Source: Cytobacillus firmus NBRC 15306
GTDB lineage: Bacteria > Bacillota > Bacilli > Bacillales > Cytobacillaceae
DNA length: 36,777 nt
Direction: 5' to 3'
NCBI RefSeq assembly: GCF_001591465.1
Contig: NZ_BCUY01000040.1
Location: 1 to 36,777, forward strand
Shown: positions 15,947 through 24,398 of the stretch, piece after piece
How positions within the stretch are numbered: position 1 is the first letter of the stretch
How the letters are laid out: the number at the start of each line of letters is the position of its first letter
The notes under the pieces: generated by a model
What the model was told of the DNA's origin: nothing
Database searches by the model: none
What the model saw: only the letters and a program-made list of their open reading frames with translations
Translations under genes and position numbers: made by a program

Positions 15947-15966
15947 CCGCTCAAATTTCTGAGCGG
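15947..15966. terminator. Hairpin between convergent genes
   Basis: Stem CCGCTCA / TGAGCGG with a 6-nt loop, then TTTAATCTTT on the plus strand. Confidence 0.68.
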
Positions 15967-15967
15967 T

Positions 15968-16411
15968 TTAATCTTTGATTGGAATAAAAACTTCTACCTC
16001 TTCCTCCTCATTTGGAGCCGGATAAAAAACTTCAATAATATAATGATCAAAAGACTGCTGGCGGTTATTCTCACTGAGCCAATTGTTAAGCCGCGTATGC
16101 AAATCGCCCATGTCAGCAGTCTTTCCTCTGATCGATGCATAAGTGTGCCTGGCCTCTATATACTCCATCCCATTTGGCAGCATTTCTGCTTTTTCATGAA
16201 CTAAATACCCGGTAAAAAAGGTTCCCTCTAAGTGGTCTTCCCCTCTCTTAGGTTCATAAAAGGCCGCTTCTAAACCGCTGCTGTTTTGAACAAGATGGCC
16301 CTGCTTCAAAAAGGCCTGAGCTGCTTCAGGCACCAGACGGGCATAATCCTTAAATAGACCATTGCTCCTTATAACAACAGCTTTAAATTCTTTTGATGCC
16401 ACTTTGCACAT
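15968..16411 (-). CDS. GyrI-like / AraC effector-binding-domain protein
   Basis: A 147-residue stand-alone effector-binding domain of the GyrI-like (SHS2-type) superfamily, judged from its size, the RGKTADMGDLHTRLNNWLSENN helix, and a C-terminal strand EVFYPAPNEEEEVEVFIPIK typical of the group. Such domains bind small hydrophobic ligands; some inhibit DNA gyrase or act as free ligand-binding proteins. The start ATG at 16411 is taken because SD ggggggag precedes it by 6 nt. An upstream in-frame ATG 14 codons earlier lacks an SD. A second protein of the same superfamily is at 27692-28165. Confidence 0.75.
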   Translation of the reverse strand: MCKVASKEFKAVVIRSNGLFKDYARLVPEAAQAFLKQGHLVQNSSGLEAAFYEPKRGEDHLEGTFFTGYLVHEKAEMLPNGMEYIEARHTYASIRGKTADMGDLHTRLNNWLSENNRQQSFDHYIIEVFYPAPNEEEEVEVFIPIKD

Positions 16412-16493
16412 TTGAACTCCCCCCAAACTATTATTCATAATGAAATTCTCCAAGAGATGGAAAAATCCTCCTTTAATCTTTTGCGTAAGAAAA

Positions 16494-16540
16494 GACGCGC
16501 CTTGTGGGACGCGTCATTTTGAATAAGAACCGTCTTATTC
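16494..16540 (-). terminator. Two adjacent hairpins; probable terminator of helicase transcript
   Basis: GACGCG / CGCGTC at 16494-16515 is followed on the minus strand by TTTTCTTA. A second 8-bp stem GAATAAGA / TCTTATTC with an ACCG loop lies at 16521-16540. They sit between the helicase stop codon and the GyrI-like start. Confidence 0.55.
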
Positions 16541-16556
16541 TGCAATAGTCAAACAA

Positions 16557-16790
16557 GCTGCTTCAATCCCCATGATAGACAACATTTTCAGACTCAAAAT
16601 CGGGGTTTTTCTATTTTTGTGTCTGAACCAAGGACAACTTCAGACTCAGCATCCTTGCTTTTCCATTTTTGTGTCAGAACCTGGCTCAACTTCGGACTCA
16701 GCATCCTTGCTTTTCCATTTTTGTGTCCGAACCTGGAGCAACTTCCGACTCAGCGACCACGCTTTTCCATTTTTGTGTCCGAACCCAGCA
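16557..16790. repeat. 52-nt tandem repeat array
   Basis: Units begin at 16609, 16661, 16713 and 16765 (the last partial), plus a degenerate unit before 16609. Each unit contains TTTTTGTGTCnGAAC, an 11-nt variable piece, then ACTTCnGACTCAGC and TTGCTTTTCCA or a close variant. The array ends about 6 nt before the stop codon of the SNF2 helicase on the opposite strand. A period of 52 is not divisible by three, and the frames across it change at each unit, so it is not protein-coding. Confidence 0.85.
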
Positions 16791-16795
16791 CCTTT

Positions 16796-19700
16796 TTAAA
16801 TCATCAAGATTTCCCGTATATCCTCATCCGTCAGGCTGCCGGCTGCACTTTCATTCGAATCGATGATTTCTTCAATCAGGTTTTTCTTTTTATCCTGGAG
16901 TTCATTCATCTTTTCTTCGATGGTGCCTCTCGACATTAATTTTATTACCTGGACGGTATTTTTCTGCCCTATGCGATGAGCCCGGTCGGCTGCCTGTTCT
17001 TCAACGGCGGGGTTCCACCACAAATCATATAAGATGACTGTATCTGCACCAGCCAAATTTAGACCCGTACCGCCTGCCTTCAATGAAATCAGGAAAAAAT
17101 CGCGCTCCCCCTCATTAAATCGGCGGCAGATTTCCACTCTTTCCGCAGAAGGCGTCTGTCCATCCAGGTAGTAAAACGGCAGACCCAGAAGGGCAAGTTC
17201 TCGGCCAATAAGGTCAAGCATTTTAGTGAACTGCGAAAAAATAAGCACTCTTCTGCCAGACAATCTGGATTCTTCGATAATTCTCTTGAGCTGTTCAAAC
17301 TTTGCTGAACTCCCTTTATATCCATCCACAAATAAAGCAGGGTGGCAGCAAATCTGACGGAGCCGTGTCAAACCAGCAAGGATTCTTATGCGGTTTTTTC
17401 TGAGTGTATCTTTATTTAAATGCTTCAAGGTATCTTCTCTCAGTTTTGCCAGATAAGCCGCATAGAGCTTCTTCTGATCCGGCAGCAATTCAGCAGTATC
17501 AATAAGCTCCACCTTTTCAGGCAGCTCCGAAAGAACATCTTCCTTCACCCTTCTCAGCATGAAGGGCCGAACCCTTCTGGCAATCGTCTTCCTTGTTAAA
17601 TTTCCGTAATCCTTTAAGCCGCCAAACAATTCAGGGAAGACGACATAAAAAATAGACCACAGTTCTTCCGCAGAATTTTCAACGGGTGTGCCTGTTAAAG
17701 CAAAGCGATAGTTGGCTCGGATTTTCTTCACTGCTCTCGCTGTTTGGGTGACCGGATTTTTAAATACCTGTGCTTCGTCGAAAAATACCGTGTGAAATTG
17801 CTGCATCCCATACCATTTAATATCTTTAAGTACCAGCGGATAGGAAGTAATAACCACATCCACGCCGGATAAATCCTTCTGAAGCTCAGCCCGTTCATTT
17901 TGATTTCCGTCAATGACAATTGCCTGGATGTCCGGTGTGAACTTCGTCAGTTCGCTTAACCAGTTGTACGTTAAGGATGAAGGGCACACAATAAGGGCAG
18001 GGCAGGTATTTTCCCTAATATCCTTAAGGTCAGAGTGAATAAAAGCAATGCTTTGCAGTGTCTTCCCAAGTCCCATATCATCGGCCAAAATGCCGCCAAA
18101 TCCATAATGGGCCATTGTCTTTAACCATTTAAATCCATTTTTCTGGTATTCCCTTAAAATAGAATCAAGGTTTTCCGGGACAGAAATCTTAAGGCATGAT
18201 GGATCCTCAAGCTCCGCCAAAAACTTCCTAAAGGATTCCTCATGACGGAACATTTCCTGCTCACCAGCTGCGTCCAGCATTCTAAGACCAGATACAATCG
18301 GCATATTCAAACCGCTCTCCAGATCCTCTGCCTGCTCGGGCACAGCTTTCAGAAAATGCTGGATTTCCTCAAATTCCCTTGTTTCCAATGAAAGAAGCGC
18401 GCCATTTTTTAGGCGATAGAATTTTCGTTTTTCCTCAAGTGCACCTAATATATCCCGTATCTCCTGGTCAGCTATGCCGGTCAATTCAAACTTGAACTCC
18501 AGCCAATTGGTCCGCTCTTTTTTCATTTTTATCCGTATCTGCGGTTTGGCATTCTCTCTGAATATCCGGTTTCTGACAGACATAGTCGCATATATTTGCA
18601 CCAATTTTTGCAGTTTAGGGACAACATGATAAAGGAATTCATATTCCAGTTCTTCATTCTGCAGAAAATAGCCTCCATCCGTCTTGGCAAAAGAGCTTTC
18701 CTCCATAAGCTGAAGGATCTCATCCTCTAGTGCCACATCTCTAATAATTCGCGTTCCGCCCTTCGGCTCTCTGCTCTCCAGCGGATTGATCACGATATTT
18801 TCGTAATGAAATTCAATTCCTGCCAGAAGCCGGTTCCGCAGACGGTCCAGGTACAGCTTGGCAGTCAAAGGAGTTTTCATAAATCTGTGTGACATGTCTT
18901 CAGAGATATGGACATCCCCCAGTTTTCTCAATCCAGGAACCACTTTTTCCAGAAACATCTCCATTTGTTCAGCAGCTATCGGAATTTCATTTTTTCCGGC
19001 AGTCTCCAGCATTTGTGTTAAATCATACAGGCGCTTACAGTCATCTTTCTGGAGCAGGATGAATTTGCCGCCGGTTAGAACAGCACTGTATGAATCCAAG
19101 ATCAGCAACCGATCCAGTCCTTTAACATGTAAAAAACAATTATCTTTTGTTTCGGCCAGTTCAAATCGCAATGGCAGCCGATCCTCTGAAAAAGCCATTC
19201 GATCAAATGTTTTTCCTGTTATTTCAAGCTTTACTTTTTCTGCGAGCGCCAAAACAGGCTTCAGCCGTTCCCAAGATGATGGAGGGATTAAGAGCATATG
19301 CTTGCTCGCTGTATAATCGAAATCATCCATTAAAGCATTGATATAAATGGATTCATCGTGTATTACCTGTATCATCTGCTGAAGGATGGCATCCGCTTCA
19401 GGCGGGAAACAATGCAGGGCGGGATCATAGGAAAAAGATAGTGATAATAGGCTTGGTTTCCCCTCTTTTACCGAGTGGAGAAATTGCCGGATATCCAGTA
19501 CAGCAATTGGGCCGATGGAACATTTAATGGCTAACAAATAATGACCTTTCCCTAAATGAACAGGCACACAAATAAACTCAGGCTTTAGTACTTGCCTGTT
19601 TTCAAAATGAAGCTGGTGCCCGCTTGACCTTCCCGGCTGTTCACTGAAAAGTGTCATGAGGCTATCAGTTAAGGCGTTTTCCGGAGAAGCTTCAAGGCTT

Positions 19701-20008
19701 CCTGCGGAAAGCTGTGGCGATCTATTTTGCTGCATATCATAAATTTCCAGCAGCACAGCCGCGGCATGCTGGCATTCTTTATCAAATGATGCAAGCTTGG
19801 GACAGCTGCATGTTGTTTTGAAGCCATTACCTGGAGTCTTCTCTACTTCAACATAAAAAGCTTCACCAGCAGATACTGTTGCCTCACAAATATCACCATT
19901 GTATTTATTTATCGTTACTTTATTATTCCTGAAAAAGGCGTCCCCTCTTTTGAAGGAGACAGTTCCACACAATTCTTTTATCATTTTGTGAGTCAATTTA
20001 ATATCCAC
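16796..20008 (-). CDS. SWIM zinc finger / SNF2 family DNA helicase (ATP-dependent translocase)
   Basis: A 1070-residue protein. A SWIM zinc finger is seen at about 67-81 (C67-x-C69-x9-C79-x-H81). A long central region of about 500 residues belongs to the bacterial SNF2-associated domain. The ATPase core then has motif I DDMGLGKT (643-650), motif II DEAQ (744-747), motif III ALTGTP (770-775), and in the second lobe a QFTKMLDLIG stretch, AGGTGLNLAGADTVI and ADRAHRIGQ (motifs V and VI). It is predicted to move on double-stranded DNA and remodel bound protein. The start ATG at 20008 has only a weak upstream SD. Its stop codon abuts the tandem repeats. It is monocistronic by position. Bacterial SNF2 proteins take part in repair, transcription recycling or defence; which applies here is unclear. 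Confidence 0.92.
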   Translation of the reverse strand: MDIKLTHKMIKELCGTVSFKRGDAFFRNNKVTINKYNGDICEATVSAGEAFYVEVEKTPGNGFKTTCSCPKLASFDKECQHAAAVLLEIYDMQQNRSPQLSAGSLEASPENALTDSLMTLFSEQPGRSSGHQLHFENRQVLKPEFICVPVHLGKGHYLLAIKCSIGPIAVLDIRQFLHSVKEGKPSLLSLSFSYDPALHCFPPEADAILQQMIQVIHDESIYINALMDDFDYTASKHMLLIPPSSWERLKPVLALAEKVKLEITGKTFDRMAFSEDRLPLRFELAETKDNCFLHVKGLDRLLILDSYSAVLTGGKFILLQKDDCKRLYDLTQMLETAGKNEIPIAAEQMEMFLEKVVPGLRKLGDVHISEDMSHRFMKTPLTAKLYLDRLRNRLLAGIEFHYENIVINPLESREPKGGTRIIRDVALEDEILQLMEESSFAKTDGGYFLQNEELEYEFLYHVVPKLQKLVQIYATMSVRNRIFRENAKPQIRIKMKKERTNWLEFKFELTGIADQEIRDILGALEEKRKFYRLKNGALLSLETREFEEIQHFLKAVPEQAEDLESGLNMPIVSGLRMLDAAGEQEMFRHEESFRKFLAELEDPSCLKISVPENLDSILREYQKNGFKWLKTMAHYGFGGILADDMGLGKTLQSIAFIHSDLKDIRENTCPALIVCPSSLTYNWLSELTKFTPDIQAIVIDGNQNERAELQKDLSGVDVVITSYPLVLKDIKWYGMQQFHTVFFDEAQVFKNPVTQTARAVKKIRANYRFALTGTPVENSAEELWSIFYVVFPELFGGLKDYGNLTRKTIARRVRPFMLRRVKEDVLSELPEKVELIDTAELLPDQKKLYAAYLAKLREDTLKHLNKDTLRKNRIRILAGLTRLRQICCHPALFVDGYKGSSAKFEQLKRIIEESRLSGRRVLIFSQFTKMLDLIGRELALLGLPFYYLDGQTPSAERVEICRRFNEGERDFFLISLKAGGTGLNLAGADTVILYDLWWNPAVEEQAADRAHRIGQKNTVQVIKLMSRGTIEEKMNELQDKKKNLIEEIIDSNESAAGSLTDEDIREILMI

Positions 20009-20082
20009 AAATGTTCTCCTTCCGGGAAAATCTATACCAAAATTGTATCATAGTCATCTGCCTGAATTCATTTTTGCAACAC

Positions 20083-20108
20083 AAAAAGGGGGAGCATGTC
20101 CCCCTTTT
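20083..20108 (-). terminator. Terminator of CBO0543-family gene
   Basis: Stem AAAAGGGGG / CCCCCTTTT with a 7-nt loop. Confidence 0.88.
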
Positions 20109-20118
20109 GAATCATCAA

Positions 20119-20583
20119 TTATTTAAGTTCCTCTTCCAGCATGATAATCCATTTATAATATATCACCATTAATAGAAGGAGAAATGGGTCAAGTATTGCC
20201 GTATGCCACAATCTCCACCAGCCATAGTGAAAATACCCCCAGGGATCAGGCAATAAGGCGATGATTTCATACAGCAAAATGGCCACCACCCAAAAAAAGA
20301 AATAAGAAAATCGTTTAATAAGATCTCCTTTGAATGGATACCAATTCAGAAACATCATATTTACCGGAGGAACCAGCACAATGTGCGCCATCAAACCTGA
20401 CCAATTCGGCTCTCTGTCAAAGTACCAATATCCCCAATATTTAAACTCAACAATAACATCAAATATCAGCTGAGCAGATATTGTGAATGTCCATATATGT
20501 AAAATTTGATTTTTACTCAAACGCTTGTTTGTTTTAAAAGCAATTAAATTAAAAAGAATGGTGGCTACCAGGAGTCCAATCAT
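20119..20583 (-). CDS. CBO0543-like membrane protein
   Basis: A 154-residue membrane protein with about five hydrophobic segments. It matches my recollection of the CBO0543 family of Firmicutes: an early FNLIAFKTNKRLSKNQILHIW stretch, a Trp/Tyr-rich FKYWGYWYF, a central PPVNMMFLNWYP, and a C-terminal helix ending in EEELK. No function is known for the family. The start ATG at 20583 has SD aagga. The terminator directly downstream and the 139-nt gap upstream indicate a single-gene unit. Confidence 0.72.
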   Translation of the reverse strand: MIGLLVATILFNLIAFKTNKRLSKNQILHIWTFTISAQLIFDVIVEFKYWGYWYFDREPNWSGLMAHIVLVPPVNMMFLNWYPFKGDLIKRFSYFFFWVVAILLYEIIALLPDPWGYFHYGWWRLWHTAILDPFLLLLMVIYYKWIIMLEEELK

Positions 20584-20684
20584 AGCAAAATCCTTTTTAT
20601 TTGTTAATGTCTCTTAGATGACTTTTATTATTCATGCTTTGGTAACATTAAAAGAGTATATTTCCGCCTTTTAACCATAAAAAA

Positions 20685-20715
20685 ACTGCTTCAACCTATC
20701 TAGAGGTTGTGCAGT
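20685..20715 (-). terminator. Terminator of LysE-family gene
   Basis: Interrupted stem ACTGC-tt-CAACCT / AGGTTG-t-GCAGT with AAAAAA on the left, which is the T-run on the minus strand. Confidence 0.82.
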
Positions 20716-20722
20716 CCATTTC

Positions 20723-21343
20723 TTAAGGCTGTTTCTCAAGTGCCAATTTAATGCCAAAGCCCATTAAAACCACACCAGAAACTCCATGAATTGCATTATT
20801 AACAGCAGGTTTTTTCAGCCAGGCCCTGAAGATGTCAATCAGGTATACATAGAAAAAGAACCAAATGATAGTTATTAGACTATAAATTAAGCCCATGGCA
20901 AGAAATTGCGCAAAGTGATTCCCATCAGGACTTAAAAATTGAGGAAAAAACGTTAGAAAAAACACAGCTACTTTTGGGTTGGATACACAAGTGAAAAACC
21001 CTTGTAAAAAATGCGATTTGTTTTTCTTATGCTTTCTCTCCTTATCAGCCAGTACCTGTTTATTCGATAAAGACTTTAACGAAACGATGCCCAAATAAAT
21101 AAGATATATCGCACCTGCATACTTAATAAAAGAAAAAATGTAAGCAGACTTTACAATTAATGCCGATAAACCCAATACAACAGCCATTGTGTGGACCAGC
21201 AGCCCGGCGACAGATCCGAACATCGTTTGAATGCCGCTTTTTTTCCCGCTTGAAATCGTGTTTTGAATCAGGATTCCAGTATCAGGTCCCGGCAAAATGA
21301 CGAGCAGAAACGACATAAACAGAAATAACAGTAAATTTTCCAT
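20723..21343 (-). CDS. LysE/RhtB family amino-acid exporter
   Basis: A 206-residue, six-helix transporter. Family marks are the N-terminal LPGPDTGILIQNTISSGKKSGI near 17-38, in which the PGP motif and following polar helix are diagnostic, then GSVAGLLVH, KYAGAIYLIYLGI near 74-86, and FLQGFFTCVSNPKVAVFFLTFFPQF in the second half. It would export amino acids or homoserine-lactone-like compounds by proton exchange. The start ATG at 21343 has SD ggtggg. It has its own terminator and stands alone. Confidence 0.9.
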   Translation of the reverse strand: MENLLLFLFMSFLLVILPGPDTGILIQNTISSGKKSGIQTMFGSVAGLLVHTMAVVLGLSALIVKSAYIFSFIKYAGAIYLIYLGIVSLKSLSNKQVLADKERKHKKNKSHFLQGFFTCVSNPKVAVFFLTFFPQFLSPDGNHFAQFLAMGLIYSLITIIWFFFYVYLIDIFRAWLKKPAVNNAIHGVSGVVLMGFGIKLALEKQP

Positions 21344-21410
21344 ATCCCACCCACCTCATAAAAACTATTAAGAATATTATATCAGCTTAGATGAAGTTTC
21401 CTATAAAAAA

Positions 21411-21441
21411 AGAGCAGTTTCCATAAAGGAAAATCTGCTCT
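21411..21441 (-). terminator. Terminator of trhO
   Basis: Stem AGAGCAG-TTTCC / GGAAAA-TCTGCTCT with A7 on the left, which is the T-run on the minus strand. Confidence 0.85.
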
Positions 21442-21448
21442 AACCACC

Positions 21449-22399
21449 TTATGCTTTAACTTTCTCTAATCTTTCTTCCACTTCTGCCTCTGAAAGGCCG
21501 TGCTCAGCAATATAACGGTTCCGAGGATGCGTGCGGCATTCATCAGAACAGCTGCGCATATATTTATGCTCGTTTTCTTCAGAGCAAAGGATTTTTTTAT
21601 TGCATGCAGGATTTGCACAGTTGACGTAACGCTCACAAGGTTCGCCAGTAAAGTAGTCCTTTCCTACGATTACATGCTCCTTCTGGTTAACCGGAACGCC
21701 AATGCGATCATCGAAAACATAAAGCTGGCCATCCCAGAGCTGACCCTGTACCTCAGGGTCTTTTCCATATGTGACAATTCCTCCGTGAAGCTGGGCTACA
21801 TCTTCAAAGCCTTCTTTTACAAGCCAGCCTGAGAACTTTTCACAGCGGATGCCGCCTGTGCAATACGTAATGATTTTTTTATCGCCAAGCAATTCTTTAT
21901 TTTCACGGACCCAGTTTGGCAGGTCGCGGAAATTTTCAATATCCGGCCTGATCGCCCCTCTGAAGTGTCCAAGATCATACTCATAATCATTTCGTGCATC
22001 CAGCACAATCGTGTCTTCATCCTGAAGTCTTTCGAAGAACTCTTTTGGCTCGAGGTATTTGCCTGTGAGCTCGTTGGGGTTCACATCGTCTTCAAGGCGA
22101 AGCGTTACAAGCTCGGAACGTGCACGAACCTTCATTTTAGGGAATGCATGTCCATCTGCTTCATCTATTTTGAAAACCATCTCCGCAAAGCGCGGATCCT
22201 GCTTCATCGCTTCCATATAGCGGTCGGTCTGTTCCACTGGTCCGGATACAGTTCCATTAATTCCTTCATTCGCAACAAGAATACGCCCTTTAAGGCCCAG
22301 CTCATTGCAGAATGCTTTATGCTCCCTTGCGAACTCTTCAGGGTCCTCAATCGGAACATACATGTAGTAAAGTAATACTCTGTACGGTTTTTGACTCAT
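21449..22399 (-). CDS. trhO: tRNA uridine(34) hydroxylase TrhO (rhodanese-fold)
   Basis: A 316-residue protein of the YceA/TrhO family, which adds oxygen to C5 of wobble uridine 34 in tRNA as a step toward 5-methoxyuridine in Gram-positives. The N-terminal ferredoxin-like domain holds [13 protein letters not shown] at 38-50. The rhodanese domain (about 120-215) holds [14 protein letters not shown] and the active-site loop [10 protein letters not shown] with C180 and C186. A C-terminal zinc-like cluster ([17 protein letters not shown]) follows. The start ATG at 22399 is preferred because SD aggtgg sits 8 nt upstream; an in-frame GTG four codons earlier would lie inside that SD. A TTGACA and a palindrome lie upstream (22461-22496). 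Confidence 0.93.
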   Translation of the reverse strand: MSQKPYRVLLYYMYVPIEDPEEFAREHKAFCNELGLKGRILVANEGINGTVSGPVEQTDRYMEAMKQDPRFAEMVFKIDEADGHAFPKMKVRARSELVTLRLEDDVNPNELTGKYLEPKEFFERLQDEDTIVLDARNDYEYDLGHFRGAIRPDIENFRDLPNWVRENKELLGDKKIITYCTGGIRCEKFSGWLVKEGFEDVAQLHGGIVTYGKDPEVQGQLWDGQLYVFDDRIGVPVNQKEHVIVGKDYFTGEPCERYVNCANPACNKKILCSEENEHKYMRSCSDECRTHPRNRYIAEHGLSEAEVEERLEKVKA

Positions 22400-22460
22400 T
22401 TGTATTTCCACCTATCACTTAATATTTGCAAGATATATCTGTTAATAGGTTAAAACAATA

Positions 22461-22496
22461 TATACTTACCTAGATAAGTATAACAGATGATGTCAA
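22461..22496 (-). promoter_or_regulatory. Palindrome beside a TTGACA box upstream of trhO
   Basis: TATACTTA-C-CTAG-A-TAAGTATA at 22461-22482 is a 22-nt near-perfect palindrome. On the minus strand TTGACA occupies 22496-22491, eight bases before it. The palindrome sits where the spacer and -10 should be, so a bound repressor would block polymerase. Regulator unknown. Confidence 0.5.
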
Positions 22497-22533
22497 GTTT
22501 CAAAATTTTCGGAGAGCGAAAGATTAATGGAGT

Positions 22534-23559
22534 CTAATTCAATTCCCATGTAAACCACTTTCCATGCCCTTCTGTTTGGCCGACTGGTTTCTTGAATTCT
22601 TTAGAACCCAGATAATAATCAAGATGAAGATTCCGGTCCTGGATATTATTATAAATATGAAAGATATCCCTCATGCGTCCGCTTGCTTTTATTTTTGCAA
22701 GCAGATCTTTTTTTACTTCTGCTGGCATTTGATTGGCCACATGTGTGTGGAATACACAGATTGAATGTTCTTCAGGTATATCTTTTATCAGCCCCGGCAA
22801 AAGCTCAACACCATCTCCTTCTATCAGGCAGATTGGATTTTCTTTCACACTTTGGGCAGCTTTTTCGAACAGGGTTCTTCTCTCCTCATGTTCAGGCCAG
22901 ATAAGTGAATTCAGCCACAGAAAATCTTCCCGATTTTTCAGGTCATTTATATACAGATCAACCCCCATTCTTGAAGCAACCGGCGGCATTTCTTCAGGAA
23001 AAATCGGGACATGGCCTCCCTTGATTTCAGAGGTTAAATGAACGTTCGCGTTTCGATTCCCGTATGTTTCTCCTGTTCCATATGAGTAGCTGTACTTGTC
23101 CCAAAGAAGCTGCAGACCGGCGCTTGTCCCTATCTCAATCATGGCCAGCGGCTTTTCAATTTTCTGGAAAATATAAGCAAATACCGGAAATAAGTAAGCA
23201 CATCGCCTTACTTCATTCGTCTGAACTATTTTTGATTTGACTATCTCTTTAATTTCTTGTGAATTCAGCCTGCAGAAATCTTTAAAACTCTCAAATGACT
23301 CCTGCGGATTTCCTGGATTTTCCACTAAGCTTGGATAAAATTCCTTAAGCTCATGTTCTTTCCCTTTTAGCAGCAGATAATGAATGGCCCCAAAAAACAA
23401 ATTCGGCACAGGCTGGCCGTCTTTCGCCTCAGATGCCAAACCCAGCAATTCCTCATCCTCCGCAATTTTATTAGATAAAAATTCATACAGATTACTGGAA
23501 CCGCGGCATTCATATTGTCCAAAAGTCTTGAATCTCGATGATAAATTCGGTTTTACCAT
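22534..23559 (-). CDS. DUF2332 family protein
   Basis: A 341-residue cytosolic protein of DUF2332, a family of unknown function with a methyltransferase-like glycine motif (MIEIGTSAGLQLLWDKY near 140-156). Other marks are NEVRRCAYLFPVFAYI and a late VFHTHVANQMP segment. It may bind S-adenosylmethionine, but that is inference from the single motif. The start ATG at 23559 is 15 nt after the stop of the phosphatase gene, with a G-rich SD (gggggcg), so the two are one operon. Length is normal for the family. Confidence 0.82.
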   Translation of the reverse strand: MVKPNLSSRFKTFGQYECRGSSNLYEFLSNKIAEDEELLGLASEAKDGQPVPNLFFGAIHYLLLKGKEHELKEFYPSLVENPGNPQESFESFKDFCRLNSQEIKEIVKSKIVQTNEVRRCAYLFPVFAYIFQKIEKPLAMIEIGTSAGLQLLWDKYSYSYGTGETYGNRNANVHLTSEIKGGHVPIFPEEMPPVASRMGVDLYINDLKNREDFLWLNSLIWPEHEERRTLFEKAAQSVKENPICLIEGDGVELLPGLIKDIPEEHSICVFHTHVANQMPAEVKKDLLAKIKASGRMRDIFHIYNNIQDRNLHLDYYLGSKEFKKPVGQTEGHGKWFTWELN

Positions 23560-23574
23560 TATCCAACGCCCCCG

Positions 23575-24138
23575 TTAAATCGTGTAAGTGACTGCATTCC
23601 AATGCTTTGAACCTGTTCTTCTCTTCCCGGTCCATCCGGATTTTTGAAGTTCTTTTGCAATATAGAGGTTGAAAAATCCGTGCCCTATGAGAACGGCATG
23701 CTGATGTTCTTTCGCAAAAGAAGTTAACTTTAATGATGCCCGTTTTGCCCGGTACTTTGCCTCACTGTATGATTCACACCCCTGTGAATAGCCGCAGATC
23801 CAAAGTAATCTTAATAATACAGCCCATGTATTTGGCCTTAATCTCACTCCTGGAAAATTAATGTCAGGCATCGGCAATTCCATTTCCCTGAATAACGGAT
23901 CTGATTGTATCTTTGCTGAAGGGTTAAGGGTTCTTGCCGACTCGATCGCCCTTCTTAAATCACTTGTGAGTAAAATTGATGATGTTGCCCCTTTTTCGAT
24001 TGCATCCTTAGAGCAGCTCTCACCCTCAACTATCCCTAAATGGTTATACGCTTCAACCCATTTTTTGTATTCCTTGCTGTTCATGCGGTGATTTTCAATT
24101 TGTGCTGACCTGCCATGTCTGATTAGTGTTATTTCCAT
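23575..24138 (-). CDS. Histidine phosphatase family protein
   Basis: A 187-residue member of the phosphoglycerate-mutase-like histidine phosphatase superfamily. The catalytic RHG is at 7-9, Arg in SDLRRAIESA near 60-68 pairs with it, the conserved Glu lies in FREMELP near 83-90, and the second catalytic His is in VLIGHGFFN near 150-158. It removes phosphate through a phospho-histidine intermediate; substrate unknown. The start ATG at 24138 lacks a strong SD (ggggtttt only). It leads the DUF2332 gene by 15 nt. Confidence 0.86.
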   Translation of the reverse strand: MEITLIRHGRSAQIENHRMNSKEYKKWVEAYNHLGIVEGESCSKDAIEKGATSSILLTSDLRRAIESARTLNPSAKIQSDPLFREMELPMPDINFPGVRLRPNTWAVLLRLLWICGYSQGCESYSEAKYRAKRASLKLTSFAKEHQHAVLIGHGFFNLYIAKELQKSGWTGKRRTGSKHWNAVTYTI

Positions 24139-24206
24139 ATAAAAACCCCAAAATTTATATATTTTTATCCTTTATGGATAATTTAATTAACATGGAGGTG
24201 AAGACC

Positions 24207-24347
24207 ATGCGGGAACAAGAATATCCAAATGTAAAGCTAGGCGGCAAAAAGGTGCACGAAAAGGGAAATGGCGGAGACCAGGTGCGCGGACATGAACAGG
24301 AAAATAAAAACGGGACATTTAATACAAATCCTAAATCTGATCTTTAA
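24207..24347 (+). CDS. Small hydrophilic protein, 46 aa
   Basis: A 46-residue, Gly/Lys/Asn-rich protein (MREQEYPNVKLGGKKVHEKG onward) with no hydrophobic core, resembling small intrinsically disordered or spore-associated Bacillus proteins by composition only. The ATG at 24207 has an excellent SD (ggaggtg) and the gene is closed by a hairpin terminator, so it is likely real. A longer in-frame start at 24126 lacks an SD. No family recognised. Confidence 0.62.
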   Translation: MREQEYPNVKLGGKKVHEKGNGGDQVRGHEQENKNGTFNTNPKSDL

Positions 24348-24359
24348 CCAAAATAACGG

Positions 24360-24387
24360 GACACCCCCCTATTGAATGGCGGGTGTC
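24360..24387 (+). terminator. Terminator after the 46-aa gene
   Basis: Stem GACACCC / GGGTGTC with a 14-nt loop, followed by TTT. It lies between convergent genes. Confidence 0.72.
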
Positions 24388-24398
24388 TTTGAAATTAT

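Noticed and set aside
16609-16790. 52-nt repeats as a CRISPR array
   Set aside because: Units are contiguous with no unique spacers of constant length, and no cas genes are nearby.
16572-16939. Overlapping plus-strand frames of 65-106 codons over the repeat array
   Set aside because: They consist of the 52-nt units read in rotating frames (52 is not a multiple of three), have no SD, and overlap the helicase 3' end.
18858-19316. 152-codon plus-strand frame
   Set aside because: Antisense shadow inside the SNF2 helicase gene.
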